64,000 nt of DNA from Parashewanella spongiae (GCF_004358345.1 NZ_CP037952.1:1550001-1614000), one strand, 5' to 3'. Positions 1 through 8,938 are shown, counted from the first letter of the stretch. Numbers and translations are program-made. The notes: generated by a model from the sequence alone, not told the origin.

Positions 1-233
1 AAGGAGCACTTTGCTTTCAAAATAATATTTTTACGCTGATACCAAGTATTGAAAATGTGAATGTTGTCGATACTACAGGAGCCGGAGATGCCTTTAATGG
101 CGCGTTAGCTGCAAAATTAGCAAATGGTTTAAACCTCGAAGAAGCGGCACGATACGCAAATTTTTACGCTTCACTCGCGGTTGCAGGAAAAGGCGCTTCA
201 AACATGCCAGAAGGTGTTGGGCTTCTTATCTAA
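1..233 (+). CDS. Ribokinase-family (PfkB) sugar kinase, C-terminal part
   Basis: Only the last 76 codons are present, because the gene enters from the left edge; the frame is open from base 3 to TAA at 231-233. The translation contains VDTTGAGDAFNGALAAKLA, the PfkB signature 2. In this family the GAGD aspartate is the catalytic base and the glycines form the anion hole for the ATP phosphates. The last residues (ARYANFYASLAVAGKGASNMP) match the usual end of ribokinase, where the late Ala/Gly/Ser segment helps bind the activating monovalent cation. Ribokinase (RbsK) phosphorylates ribose at O5, but other PfkB sugar kinases share this tail, so the substrate is inferred and no symbol is given. 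Confidence 0.8.
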   Translation, partial: GALCFQNNIFTLIPSIENVNVVDTTGAGDAFNGALAAKLANGLNLEEAARYANFYASLAVAGKGASNMPEGVGLLI

Positions 234-265
234 AAGCACGATGTTATGACACATAGTTGAGATGT

Positions 266-1462
266 TTAATTTAGCCAGTCGTTAGAAAGAAATGGAACCA
301 AGGCATCTTGTAAGTCTTCTTCCAAAATACCAAAAGATTCTCTGGTTTCTAAGATAGGTTTCACAATATCTATAAACTTTTTAGTATTGTTAGGGTTTAT
401 TTTGTTGATAATGTCTAAAAAAATTAATTCAAGTTTTTTGCTTTTTTCGTGACCAATAAGATTATCTAAAAGAGTTTCTGTTAACTCGGGCTTTATTAAC
501 TTTGCTACTCTTCTCCAGCCTGTTTTCCATGTTGTACCTTCCTCATTAGTTATTTCAAAAAATGATGTTAAAGCTCGAGCAAGAATAAAATTATCACATT
601 GCTTTTGTAATAGGTCGACACCAGCTAGCTTTCTTAACTTTTGGGCTAGACAAGTATGTTTAATGAATAAATCTCGAGCATATTTTGAAGCACCGTCTGC
701 GGTGGGTGGAAGTTCATGTTTAAATGATTTTAATGCTTGTATTTCTTTTTTTTGAGCTGATATTGTGTTTTCTAGTTGTTTTTGCATTGTGCATGCTTCT
801 TGTGATTTCTGAGAAAGCTCAATATCTAGCTCTTCAACTTTTTTATGAGATGCACGATAACTTAGTTGCAGGTTCGCCAGTGTTTCTTCTCTTTTTTGTG
901 CGGCAGTCTGATATTGCACTTGTACCTTTCTAACGTCAGATTCTGCTTTTGTTTTTGCTTGCTCTAAAGTTTGCAATTTTTGTTTCAATTGTGAATAGGC
1001 ATTACTAGCTTCAACATTCCTTGAATTAATAATAGATCTAGCGTCTGATAACTCTCTTTCTAACTTTTTGACTTGTCCTTTGAGTTCATCAGCTTCCTTT
1101 TTAGACACGCTTGATTGTAGTAGCCCTACGAGCCCACTTTTTGTTCGAGAAAGTTCCGATTTTAGTTCAACGATTTGGCTTGATAGGTTCTGATTATCTT
1201 CTTTAAGTTGTTTGGCTTTTTCTTCTAAAGGTTTATTTGTCAAATGCTGGATTTGAGATTGTAATTCTTCAATTTGCTCCATTAACTTATCTCGCCCGAT
1301 TTCAAGCCTAGTTATTTCACCGCCCAAGAATGTATTGTGTGTTTTTTGAGAGGTTAACTCTTGTTGAACTCTATGTAACTCAAAAGAATTTGGAGGAATA
1401 AAATATGGATATAAAACCGACTCTTTAGAAGGCGTTGTTGATAGCAATTCATTTTGGAACAT
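266..1462 (-). CDS. Orphan coiled-coil protein, probably the 3' part of a frameshifted gene
   Basis: Function not recognised. Residues about 30-250 are a long charged coiled coil rich in K, E, Q and L. The last 130 residues are a compact helical region (about 265-398, containing TWKTGWRRVAKLIKPELTETL). No signal peptide or membrane segment is visible. The ATG at 1462 has no Shine-Dalgarno sequence. The same frame stays open upstream to about 1633 and reads plausibly as protein (SKAVYNSLCYWRQDVEATYE), overlapping the end of the neighbouring 118-codon ORF in another frame. That neighbour has a good ribosome binding site, so both are probably one gene of about 555 codons split by a +1 frameshift. 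Coiled-coil architecture and lack of relatives recognisable by eye suggest a secreted effector, but this is inference. Confidence 0.55.
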   Translation of the reverse strand: MFQNELLSTTPSKESVLYPYFIPPNSFELHRVQQELTSQKTHNTFLGGEITRLEIGRDKLMEQIEELQSQIQHLTNKPLEEKAKQLKEDNQNLSSQIVELKSELSRTKSGLVGLLQSSVSKKEADELKGQVKKLERELSDARSIINSRNVEASNAYSQLKQKLQTLEQAKTKAESDVRKVQVQYQTAAQKREETLANLQLSYRASHKKVEELDIELSQKSQEACTMQKQLENTISAQKKEIQALKSFKHELPPTADGASKYARDLFIKHTCLAQKLRKLAGVDLLQKQCDNFILARALTSFFEITNEEGTTWKTGWRRVAKLIKPELTETLLDNLIGHEKSKKLELIFLDIINKINPNNTKKFIDIVKPILETRESFGILEEDLQDALVPFLSNDWLN

Positions 1463-1580
1463 CGTTTGCTGTAAACATTCATATGTAGCTTCAACATCTT
1501 GTCGCCAGTAGCATAACGAATTATAAACCGCTTTACTTAAATCTTTTTGAGAAACTTTTGTAGATTTCGAGGCTTTGCTG

Positions 1581-1937
1581 TCAATGCCAGTGTGTTGGCA
1601 TATTCGGGCCGCCTTTAGTGCTCCAAGAGTGGCCTAAACCCTCAGCAACTTTTTTTACAAACTCTATTTTTTTATTTTTAGGCCAGTGTAAATCCAGATG
1701 CAGTCTGTCAATATCAAGACCTACTCTATGAAACCAAACGCCTTTTAATTGAAAATGGCCGCTCTCTATATTTGTAGCGCCTGAATTATATTGATATTGC
1801 GTTTGGTTTAAATGAATTTGTTGGGAGCTTTGAGGCGGAAAATATTCTGGAGGTGGTTCGTTTGGAGCAACATGAGTTTGATTGCCTAAATATGGGGCTG
1901 AAGGAGATGTTTTACTGGAACAATCGGAGAAAGCCAT
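1581..1937 (-). CDS. Orphan protein, 5' part of the frameshifted coiled-coil gene
   Basis: 118 codons, function not recognised. The start is supported by AGGAG seven bases upstream of the ATG. The N-terminal 60 residues are Ser/Pro/Gln-rich and look disordered (SKTSPSAPYLGN, PNEPPPEYFPPQ) with no hydrophobic signal. Residues about 62-118 look folded (KGVWFHRVGLDIDRLHLDLHW ... GGPNMPTHWH). It ends at TGA (1583-1581) in the context CAT-TGA-C. A +1 shift at or before this stop enters the open frame that becomes the 398-residue coiled-coil ORF. A Ser/Thr/Pro-rich start without a signal peptide resembles a type III secretion leader; this is an inference without further support here. Confidence 0.55.
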   Translation of the reverse strand: MAFSDCSSKTSPSAPYLGNQTHVAPNEPPPEYFPPQSSQQIHLNQTQYQYNSGATNIESGHFQLKGVWFHRVGLDIDRLHLDLHWPKNKKIEFVKKVAEGLGHSWSTKGGPNMPTHWH

Positions 1938-2249
1938 TTTGTATCTCCTTATTATTTGAAGTTTTTAAAATAATTATTTTCAGTAGGTTCGCTTTGAGAT
2001 AATGCACCTGAATATTTTTGAGTATCTGGAGATTGATTTATAATCATGTGCCACTTTAATTTTAAGGCACAAGATCAAATATGCTGCTAAAAGACGAGCC
2101 TATTATTGGCGACGGCAACTTCTGTTTTGGATTTTTTGAGAAAGCTTCGCTCAAAGAGAGTTGTGTAATGTCCTTAGGCCAATTGATACTCTGATAAACG
2201 AATTATTTCAATGGGAAAAGGATTAAATTAAGTTAATTCTTCTCGCTTT
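1938..2249. other. Intergenic, no gene seen
   Basis: About 310 bases between the divergently read end of the pseudouridine synthase gene and the orphan gene start. It holds the ribosome binding site of the 118-codon ORF next to base 1938. No convincing reading frame, repeat copy or terminator was found. Confidence 0.5.
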
Positions 2250-2963
2250 CTAAAATGGGTAAGGGCAATGACCATGAAATGGTTTACCACTTATTGGGTG
2301 CTCAAAATACAAATCACAGGCGTGTAAAAGTAGTCGGTCTGACATTTGTTCACTTTGATTATTTTTATATAAGTCACAGCCAAGGATAGGATGTCCCATT
2401 TCATGGCTGTGGATTCGTAACTGATGTGTACGGCCTGTATGTGGTGTATATTGCACTAAAGTCCGCTTAGGCTCACCTAATCGCTGCAAAATAATGTATT
2501 CACTGACGGCAGCCTTACCTTTTTCTGGACAAATTTTTACTCGTGGGAAAAGGGTTTTATCTTTTGCAATAGCGGCGGTAATCTTGCCATGCCTATCAGT
2601 AACCCAGCCATCTAACATAGCGATATAACGTTTTTGAATTAATCGTGCTTGAAATTGTTTATTAAGATGTTGCGATGATTCAGCATTTAAACCTACGACC
2701 ATAATGCCAGATGTGCCTAAATCGAGTCTATGTGGTAATTTTACGTCAGGAAAAGGAGGTGTAAGGCCTTCTTGACCATGTACTAAACGATAATGTACAG
2801 AATCCCAATTGAGCGGGTTTTTACCAGATAAACTGAATAATCCACTGGGTTTATTGATCAATAAAATATCATCGTCTTGATACAGAATTTCCACAAAACC
2901 ATTGCATTTAGATGCAACAAAATTATCAACAATGGTATATACAGAAGTCGGGAATTCGGACAT
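2250..2963 (-). CDS. RluA-family pseudouridine synthase
   Basis: 237 residues. It isomerises uridine to pseudouridine in structured RNA. Residues 26-45 (ILYQDDDILLINKPSGL) are the family's N-terminal strand. HRLDLGTSGI at 78-87 contains the catalytic aspartate D81, and HTGRTHQLRIHSHEMGHPILG near the C-terminus is the conserved RluA motif. Length and lack of an S4 domain place it near E. coli RluA (219 residues; 23S rRNA U746 and tRNA U32) rather than RluC or RluD. The target is inferred. It begins 11 bases after the OsmC-like gene ends and is probably co-transcribed with it. Confidence 0.85.
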   Translation of the reverse strand: MSEFPTSVYTIVDNFVASKCNGFVEILYQDDDILLINKPSGLFSLSGKNPLNWDSVHYRLVHGQEGLTPPFPDVKLPHRLDLGTSGIMVVGLNAESSQHLNKQFQARLIQKRYIAMLDGWVTDRHGKITAAIAKDKTLFPRVKICPEKGKAAVSEYIILQRLGEPKRTLVQYTPHTGRTHQLRIHSHEMGHPILGCDLYKNNQSEQMSDRLLLHACDLYFEHPISGKPFHGHCPYPF

Positions 2964-2974
2964 TTAGTGTATCT

Positions 2975-3442
2975 CTACATGATGATTTCTGTGGTGATTT
3001 TCGTTTTTACTGAATTTGCAATAAAGCATTGCTCATGAGACTGATGGTGCATTTTTTCGAGCTGTTCGAATGTTGGTTTTTTATCACCAGAAAACCGAAT
3101 ATGGGGTTTGAGCGTAACTTGTGTCATTGCAATTTTTCCATCGCTGTCTTGCTCCATAATTCCTACAGCATCATCAGTATAGGAATCCACTATATACTTT
3201 CTTTTTGCAGCAATAGATAAAAAGAATAACATGTGACAACTGGACAAGGATGCAACAAAAGCTTCTTCAGGATCAACATTAGCTTCAACTGAAAGTGGTA
3301 GAGGTACAATGTGTGGTGATGAAGACGCTTGTACGATGACACCACCGTCAAAAATCCATTCATGGGCTCGACTATATTGGTTATCAATATAGCTTTCACT
3401 TTTATGTCGAACCCAATTTATTCTGGCAAAATACTCTGACAT
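2975..3442 (-). CDS. OsmC/Ohr-family protein
   Basis: 155 residues. OsmC/Ohr proteins are cytoplasmic thiol peroxidases that reduce organic hydroperoxides with two cysteines. Both candidate cysteines are present: C69 in SLSSCHMLFFL, on the central helix, and C139 in HEQCFIANSV. The block DPEEAFVASLSSCHMLFFLS is the usual OsmC signature. The N-terminal half contains the expected beta strands with the segment PLPLSVEANVDPEE. It lies directly upstream of the RluA-type gene. The subfamily looks like the general OsmC-like hydroperoxide reductases, so no symbol is given. Confidence 0.85.
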   Translation of the reverse strand: MSEYFARINWVRHKSESYIDNQYSRAHEWIFDGGVIVQASSSPHIVPLPLSVEANVDPEEAFVASLSSCHMLFFLSIAAKRKYIVDSYTDDAVGIMEQDSDGKIAMTQVTLKPHIRFSGDKKPTFEQLEKMHHQSHEQCFIANSVKTKITTEIIM

Positions 3443-3641
3443 TTTCGTCTCTAAAAACTTGTGTAGTAAAAATATGATTAGTTATCTATTCTTGAACCTG
3501 TAACAGCAATCCTTTCAGCATCAGCAGCGTAAAGAGGGGAATATGTCACAAAAATGAAGAAAAATAAGTCCTTTAAATTTCATGTATTTCTCCTTGCTTT
3601 TTATCTTATTAATTTATTGTGATGAATGCTTAACACTCCAA

Positions 3642-3666
3642 AGAGTAAAGCCTTAAGCTTTACTCT
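3642..3666 (-). terminator. Hairpin at the end of the ABC exporter gene
   Basis: A perfect 10-base inverted repeat (AGAGTAAAGC / GCTTTACTCT, loop of 5) overlaps the stop codon of the ABC transporter gene. The trailing T run on the minus strand is short, so termination is likely but not certain. Confidence 0.5.
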
Positions 3667-5504
3667 ACCCCCAAGAAAGCACCAGTTTGGTGTTCCCATA
3701 GTTGGGCATAAATACCGCCAGAGCTGATCAACTCAGCATGAGTACCTTGCTCAAGTATCTTGCCTTCATCCAGTACAATTAACCTGTCCATTGCTGCAAT
3801 CGTTGACAGGCGATGTGCGATGGCAATCACCGTTTTACCTTCCATTAACTGATATAAGCTTTCTTGAATGGCGGCTTCAACTTCAGAATCAAGTGCTGAA
3901 GTGGCCTCGTCTAAAATTAAAATTGGCGCGTTTTTCAATAACACCCGTGCAATTGCGATTCTCTGGCGCTGTCCGCCTGACAGTTTAACGCCGCGCTCGC
4001 CAACTTGTGCGTCAAGCCCTTTGTTACCTTCAGGGTCGGTTAAGTCATGAATAAAGCGTGCTGCTTCGGATTTCTCAATCGCTTGCAGCAGTTCTTCTTC
4101 ACTCGCGTCAGGCTTGCCGTAAAGAATATTTTCACGAATACTACGATGCAATAAAGAGGTGTCTTGTGTCACCATGCCGATTTGTGCGCGGAGTGATTCT
4201 TGAGTGACTTTTTTGATGTCCTGATCATCAATACAAATACTGCCGTCACTGATATCATGAAAACGCATGAGCAAGTTTACAAGGGTTGATTTACCTGCAC
4301 CTGACCGACCAACTAAACCAACTTTTTCACCTGCTTTGATTGAGAGTTGAAGATTTTCTATCACAGAATGGGCATCGTCGTAGTTAAAGTCTACGGCGTT
4401 ATAGTCAATTTTCCCTGCTGATACAGCAAGTGGTTTAGCTTCATCGACATCTTCGATTTCTACATCTTTAGATAACGTATTCATACCATCGGCGACGGTA
4501 CCGATATTTTCAAATAATGAACTGACTTCCCACATTATCCATTGAGACATACCGTTGAGGCGCAGAGATAAACTCACGGCGATGGTAATAGCACCCACAG
4601 TGATGGCCGATTCAGTCCAAAGCCAAATTGACACCGCAGCAATACTAAACGCAAGGGTATAGTTTAGGGTTTGAACGCCTGCGCCCATCCCTGTTACAAG
4701 ACGCATTTGCTTGTGCACGGTTTTCAAAAAGTCCTTCATGCTTCTTTTGGCATATTGCGCTTCTTGATCGGTATGTGCGAATAACTTGACGGTTGAAATG
4801 TTGGTATAGCTGTCAACGATTCGACCTGTCATGGTCGAACGGGCATCCGCTTGCTCTGTTGATACTTTTTTGAGATTAGGCAGAAAATAGAATTGCAGTC
4901 CGATATAGCAAGCCAGCCAAATAATCATCGGGATAACTAAGCGTAAATCAGCGGAGGCTATCATAACTAACATGGCTGTAAAGTAGACCAATATATATAC
5001 TAAAACATCAAGCAATTTCATAACGGTTTCACGTACCGCCAGTGAGGTCTGCATAACTTTTGTGGCAATACGCCCAGCAAAGTCGTCTTGGTAAAATGAA
5101 ATACTCTGTTTGAGCAAATACTTATGTGCTAACCAACGAATAGACATGGGGAAATTACCCATTAAAGTCTGGTAAACAACTAAAGCATGAAGCAAAGTTA
5201 AAAGCGGCAATACGATAACAGTCAGTACTGCCATTGTGAGTAATTTCGTGCCTTCTTCTTGTATTAACGTTTCTGGATTTTTAGTGACTAGCCAGTCGAC
5301 TAGCTGTCCCATAAAACCAAAAAGAGAAACTTCAAGTATTGCAAGAAGTGCTGTTAAGCAAGACATTATGATGAGTTGTAATTCATAACCGCGGGCGTAA
5401 TGGCGGCAAAAAGCATAAATGCCTTTTGGTGACTGTACAGCTTTATCATCGGGTAGAGATTGCACTAAAGATTCAAAAAGTTTGAACATGAAATTCCATA
5501 TCAT
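3660..5504 (-). CDS. ABC exporter, fused membrane and ATPase domains (MsbA/multidrug type)
   Basis: 614 residues, a half-transporter that should dimerise in the inner membrane and export lipophilic or drug-like substrates. The first ~330 residues form a type I exporter membrane domain with six hydrophobic segments, starting with ELQLIIMSCLTALLAILEVS. The nucleotide-binding domain follows: Walker A GRSGAGKST near residue 402, signature LSGGQRQRIAIAR near 508, Walker B ILILDEATSALD near 530 and the H-loop histidine in AIAHRLSTI. All catalytic elements are intact. The start is not decided by a strong ribosome binding site; a second ATG five codons in is possible. No substrate-specific neighbour is present, so the substrate is unknown. 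Confidence 0.85.
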   Translation of the reverse strand: MIWNFMFKLFESLVQSLPDDKAVQSPKGIYAFCRHYARGYELQLIIMSCLTALLAILEVSLFGFMGQLVDWLVTKNPETLIQEEGTKLLTMAVLTVIVLPLLTLLHALVVYQTLMGNFPMSIRWLAHKYLLKQSISFYQDDFAGRIATKVMQTSLAVRETVMKLLDVLVYILVYFTAMLVMIASADLRLVIPMIIWLACYIGLQFYFLPNLKKVSTEQADARSTMTGRIVDSYTNISTVKLFAHTDQEAQYAKRSMKDFLKTVHKQMRLVTGMGAGVQTLNYTLAFSIAAVSIWLWTESAITVGAITIAVSLSLRLNGMSQWIMWEVSSLFENIGTVADGMNTLSKDVEIEDVDEAKPLAVSAGKIDYNAVDFNYDDAHSVIENLQLSIKAGEKVGLVGRSGAGKSTLVNLLMRFHDISDGSICIDDQDIKKVTQESLRAQIGMVTQDTSLLHRSIRENILYGKPDASEEELLQAIEKSEAARFIHDLTDPEGNKGLDAQVGERGVKLSGGQRQRIAIARVLLKNAPILILDEATSALDSEVEAAIQESLYQLMEGKTVIAIAHRLSTIAAMDRLIVLDEGKILEQGTHAELISSGGIYAQLWEHQTGAFLGVE

Positions 5505-5577
5505 ATCTTAAAAATAATGAGGAATATCATATCTTAGAAATTGAAACAAAAGGTGGAGTTTTTGGCGATAATTAAAA

Positions 5578-5606
5578 TAAAAAAAGCCAGACTGATTTCT
5601 GGCTTT
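5578..5606 (-). terminator. Rho-independent terminator of the methyltransferase gene
   Basis: AAAGCCAG and CTGGCTTT form a perfect 8-base stem with an 8-base loop, followed on the minus strand by a long T run. It lies 16 bases after the methyltransferase stop. Confidence 0.85.
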
Positions 5607-5621
5607 CAATGGCTCTATCTG

Positions 5622-6464
5622 TTAAAGCGGCTTTCTGAACTTAAGTGTCATTCGGTCACTTTCACCGATTGCTAAATATTTATCTTTATCAATACTTTTT
5701 AACCTTAAGGTTGGTGGTAACGTCCATACGCCCGAAGGGTAATCTTTAGTATCTTTCGCGTTTGCGTTTATTTCACTACTTCCTACAAACGTAAAGCCTG
5801 CTTTTATGGCTTGTTGTCTGACGAATTCTTCAGTGACATATCCAGATTTAATCATCTCTAGTCGACTTGTACCCGCATTAGCTCTGTGTTCAACAACACC
5901 AAATATTCCACCCGGCCTAAGTGCGCGGTAAGCAGCTGCAAAGACATCGGCTTCAAGGTTTTTGCCCATCCAATTATGTACATTTCGGAAAGTTAGCACA
6001 ACGTCAGCCGTTTCTTCTGGTGCCATATTTGGGTTCATTGGCGGCTCAAAGTTTGAAACGCTGAATTCACCATACCGCTGTACATTGGCGGTAAATTTTT
6101 GGTCAAATTTAGCTCTATGCACTTTAAAAAAGTTTACTTTTGAATCCTTTGGCCAATGAGCAGCAACGTAATGACCTTGATTTTTAAGTGCAGTAGCAAG
6201 CACTTGAGTGTACCAACCACCGCCTGGCCAAATTTCAACAACAGTATCTGTTGGATTGACTTCAAAAAAAGAAAGGGTCTCCTTTGGATGGCGGTATTTA
6301 TCTCTTGCTTGTTCTTTATCAGAGCGATATTGAAAATCATATTTAAGCGGTACCGCATTGGCTTGTTCGGCTGCTGTTACGGTTGAAATTGAAGCGAATT
6401 GAGTGGTGATGCAAACAGCGGCAGTAATTGCAGCCCCGCAGAGTTTTGATTTTGAAAGTAGCAT
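5622..6464 (-). CDS. Exported class I methyltransferase-like protein
   Basis: 280 residues. The N-terminus has a signal peptide (basic start, hydrophobic AAITAAVCITTQFA, Ala-rich cleavage region near 30-32), so a periplasmic location is predicted. The body matches the predicted-methyltransferase group with the core RDKYRHPKETLSFFEVNP, a motif I region TVVEIWPGGGWYTQVLA, FRNVHNW, and the strand-forming LRPGGIFGVVEHR. S-adenosylmethionine is not expected in the periplasm, so the biochemical role is uncertain despite the fold. The ATG has GGGGA at good spacing and a strong terminator follows. A paralogue broken by a frameshift lies immediately upstream, indicating a tandem duplication. Confidence 0.8.
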   Translation of the reverse strand: MLLSKSKLCGAAITAAVCITTQFASISTVTAAEQANAVPLKYDFQYRSDKEQARDKYRHPKETLSFFEVNPTDTVVEIWPGGGWYTQVLATALKNQGHYVAAHWPKDSKVNFFKVHRAKFDQKFTANVQRYGEFSVSNFEPPMNPNMAPEETADVVLTFRNVHNWMGKNLEADVFAAAYRALRPGGIFGVVEHRANAGTSRLEMIKSGYVTEEFVRQQAIKAGFTFVGSSEINANAKDTKDYPSGVWTLPPTLRLKSIDKDKYLAIGESDRMTLKFRKPL

Positions 6465-6657
6465 GTGTTTTCCCCAAAAGTGTTGGAAACAGTGTGTATT
6501 GGGTACGTTTATAACGGAATTTACAATTTTGTGCGATATTTAAAATGTAAATTTTTCATACGAAATTAAAGTTATCATTCTGAAATGATATAAATTTAGT
6601 TGTTGAGATGTTTATCTTTGTTCGTAAGTTATCGCAGATATAATGCGATAACTCATG

Positions 6658-7493
6658 TTATTTAGGTTTTATAAACATCAAAGTCATGCGATCACTTTCA
6701 CCAATAGCAAGATAGTGATCTTTATTGGTTTCGCCTAACCCTAACGTTGGTGGTAATGTCCAAACGCCATAAGGATGATCTTTGGTGTCCAAGGGGTTTG
6801 CATTTACTTCACTGCTTCCCACAAAATCAAATCCGATAGATTGAGCAAGATGTATAATAAAATCTTCAGTGATATAACCAGAGTCAATCATTTCTGAGAA
6901 TGGTGTACCAGCTTTAGCTCTGTGTTCTACAATACCAAAAGTCCCCCCGGCTTGAGTGCTTTGTAAATGGCTTTGAAAGCATTTTTATGCTGTTGGTTGC
7001 TCATCCAATTATGGGTATTTCTAAAGGTTAATACCAGATCGACGGTTTCTGTTGGGGCGATGCTTGCATATTCAGGGAGATTAAAGCGGTTAATGACGAC
7101 TTGGCCGTATCTTCTTACTTTTCCAGTAAAGTTATGTTGAAATTTTGCTTGGGTGCTCATGGTGAATTGGTTATTCACTACAGGAGGAATTTGCGCCGCA
7201 ATATATTGGCCAGAATGTTTTAAATACGGAGCGATAATTTGGGTGTACCAACCGTTTCTCGGCCATATCTCAACTACAGTGTCAGCAGGTTTTATTTTGA
7301 AAAAAGTGAGGGTTTCTTGTGGGTGTCTGTATTTATCTCTAGCTTGTTCTTCTATGGTGCGATAATCATTATTTACCTTAAAAACTGGAAGCGGTTTGCT
7401 TTGTAAGTACGAAAGAAACAAGTAACTTGTTGCTGTGATGCTCATTGCAATTTTAGTTTTAATTTTGTTAAGTCCCATTCCTTGGCACTCCAT
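6658..7493 (-). pseudogene. Frameshifted paralogue of the exported methyltransferase
   Basis: Two pieces, 7493-6927 and 6891-6658, together match the neighbouring methyltransferase along its length. The first retains RDKYRHPQETLTFFKI, TVVEIWPRNGWYTQIIAP, FRNTHNW and LKPGG, then runs into a stop. The second resumes with SGYITEDFIIHLAQSIGFDFVGSSE and ends KPK. The break lies at a run of six C (6943-6948; six G in the message): one more G would give GTFGIVEHRAKAGTPFSEM and restore the family sequence. The start may be the second ATG (7478), which has GGAG upstream. The motif I glycines are partly replaced (PRNG versus PGGG), so the copy may have lost activity before the frameshift. Homopolymer slippage or a sequencing error are alternatives. 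Confidence 0.8.
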
Positions 7494-7509
7494 TTTGTAT
7501 TCTATTTAA

Positions 7510-7686
7510 GGGGTCTAGTGATTTAGAAAGTACCAATCTTTGTCATACCAACGAAGGCTGGTATCCAGTGCTTATAGAAAAAATCAAAGGCACTAGACTA
7601 CCGATATACAAAGCTGTCGTTACTTCGTTTCCAGACTGCGCTGGAGTGACGAGAACTTATCGGTATACTTTCTCCCGCAACTTTCC
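7510..7686 (-). repeat. Miniature element family A, copy 1
   Basis: About 177 bases, one of five copies of family A in the window (others at 24630, 31361, 45901 and a decayed one near 39000). The ends are GGAAAGTT... and ...GATCCC with imperfect inverted ends that share AGAAAGTA. It is flanked by TAA on both sides (7507-7509 and 7687-7689), read as a 3-base target duplication. No protein is encoded. The shared core with a CGACA/TGTCG inverted repeat is at 7599-7632. Confidence 0.8.
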
Positions 7687-7906
7687 TAAGTTATAGAACA
7701 TTGATTAGGGGCACGCCATCAACGCGAAACTTTCCTTTTCTCAACCACATGAACTTTGCTTAAAGAAATCAATAAAGGTTTGCTAGCACAAAGGTTCAAG
7801 TCAGGACACTTAACTGAATAAAAACTTGCTAAGTGTTAGTTAATATTCAGTTTTTAATAAATTATCCTGTAAAATTAGTAGAATAAAGGTAAGTGGTGGT
7901 GACTAA

Positions 7907-8383
7907 ATGAACAGTACTCATAAATATTATATGAGCGAAGCCATTAAGGCTGCTGTGAAAGGGCTTAAAAATAATGATGGTGGACCATTTGGTTGCATTA
8001 TCGTGAAAGATGGAAATATTGTTGGTTTAGGTAATAACAAAGTTACCTCAACGAATGATCCAACGGCACATGCTGAAGTCATTGCTATTCGTGATGCTTG
8101 TAAAAATCTTGGTACGTTTCAGCTTGATGGGTGCACGGTTTACACTTCATGCGAACCTTGCCCAATGTGTTTAGGTGCGATTTATTGGGCTCGTCCAGAA
8201 AAAGTGTTTTATGGGTCAAATAAAATTGATGCCGCCGCCGTTGGCTTTGATGATGAATTTATTTATCAGGAAATTGAATTACCATACAAAGAGCGAAATA
8301 TTCCCTTTGAACAGGTATCAAGAGCCGAGGCACTACAATTATTCGAGCAATGGAGTAACACAGAAGACGCAAAGCAATATTAA
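7907..8383 (+). CDS. guaD: Guanine deaminase (cytidine-deaminase fold)
   Basis: 158 residues. It should convert guanine to xanthine in purine salvage in the cytosol, using a zinc-bound hydroxide. The zinc site is intact: HAE at 55-57 (H55 ligand, E57 proton shuttle) and PCPMC at 84-88 (C85 and C88 ligands). The sequence around these motifs (SNDPTAHAEV-type, YTSCEPCPMCLGAIYWARP) and the late FDDEFIYQEI...ERNIPF segment closely resemble the 156-residue B. subtilis GuaD rather than tRNA adenosine deaminase TadA. No purine gene lies beside it, so it appears monocistronic. The stop codon touches the left end of a family B repeat. Confidence 0.85.
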   Translation: MNSTHKYYMSEAIKAAVKGLKNNDGGPFGCIIVKDGNIVGLGNNKVTSTNDPTAHAEVIAIRDACKNLGTFQLDGCTVYTSCEPCPMCLGAIYWARPEKVFYGSNKIDAAAVGFDDEFIYQEIELPYKERNIPFEQVSRAEALQLFEQWSNTEDAKQY

Positions 8384-8585
8384 CCTAAACGTTCATGATA
8401 GGCATAGATGTCATATGCGTTTACTTTGACTACTATTTTTCTATCACCCTACACCATGAAAATTGTATTCGCTGAGATTTGAAGATTATTTCCAACCTAA
8501 GCTAAAGGCGAAGTGATTTTTAGCTTTTATGCTTTCACTAACAGGCTTGGGAATAGGTGTTAGCGGCTATTTTCACGGTAAGTAA
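8382..8585 (+). repeat. Repeat family B, copy 1
   Basis: About 200 bases beginning AACCTAAACGTTCATGATAG and ending near CACGGTAAGTAAAC. An inverted, nearly identical copy is at 24397-24598. No reading frame or clear terminal inverted repeat was found; it may be a small mobile element or the decayed end of one. The first 15 bases also occur beside the group II intron remnant at about 16473-16488. Confidence 0.7.
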
Positions 8586-8623
8586 ACTGTTTCTAACTTC
8601 AGTTGAATGCGAGTAGTGTCTAA

Positions 8624-8938
8624 TACCAATTACAGTAATTAATCTCTCACTCAGCAAGAGATAAAGGTTTTCAGTACAAGGCGCATGTTCGAAGTACTAT
8701 ATTCCCTACGGCCGCCATACAAAACTGGCGTTCAACACACTTCGTGCTTTTGTCAGGATAATTCAAGAACGTGCAACGCCGTAATGGAAACCTTTAGCCT
8801 TGCCCTTCGGGAGCTTGTATGCGCAAAAATTACTTCACAAAATTATCTCAACGTAGATTACTATGTTTTCACCAATTTCGTTTGTACTTTGTGCGCATAC
8901 ATAGCTCTGAGTTGAGCATTTAATTACTGTAATTGGTA
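8624..8938 (+). repeat. Miniature inverted-repeat element family C, copy 1
   Basis: 315 bases with perfect 19-base terminal inverted repeats, TACCAATTACAGTAATTAA and its complement. It is flanked by TAA direct repeats (8621-8623 and 8939-8941), read as the target duplication. Related copies are at 21273-21620 and 45860-46363. Short frames inside it (for example 8685-8915) are not genes. Confidence 0.85.

Noticed and set aside
8685-8915. 76-codon reading frame (MFEVLYSLRPPYKTG...)
   Set aside because: It lies entirely inside a family C element, and the same sequence is repeated in the other copies with broken frames. It is element sequence, not a gene.
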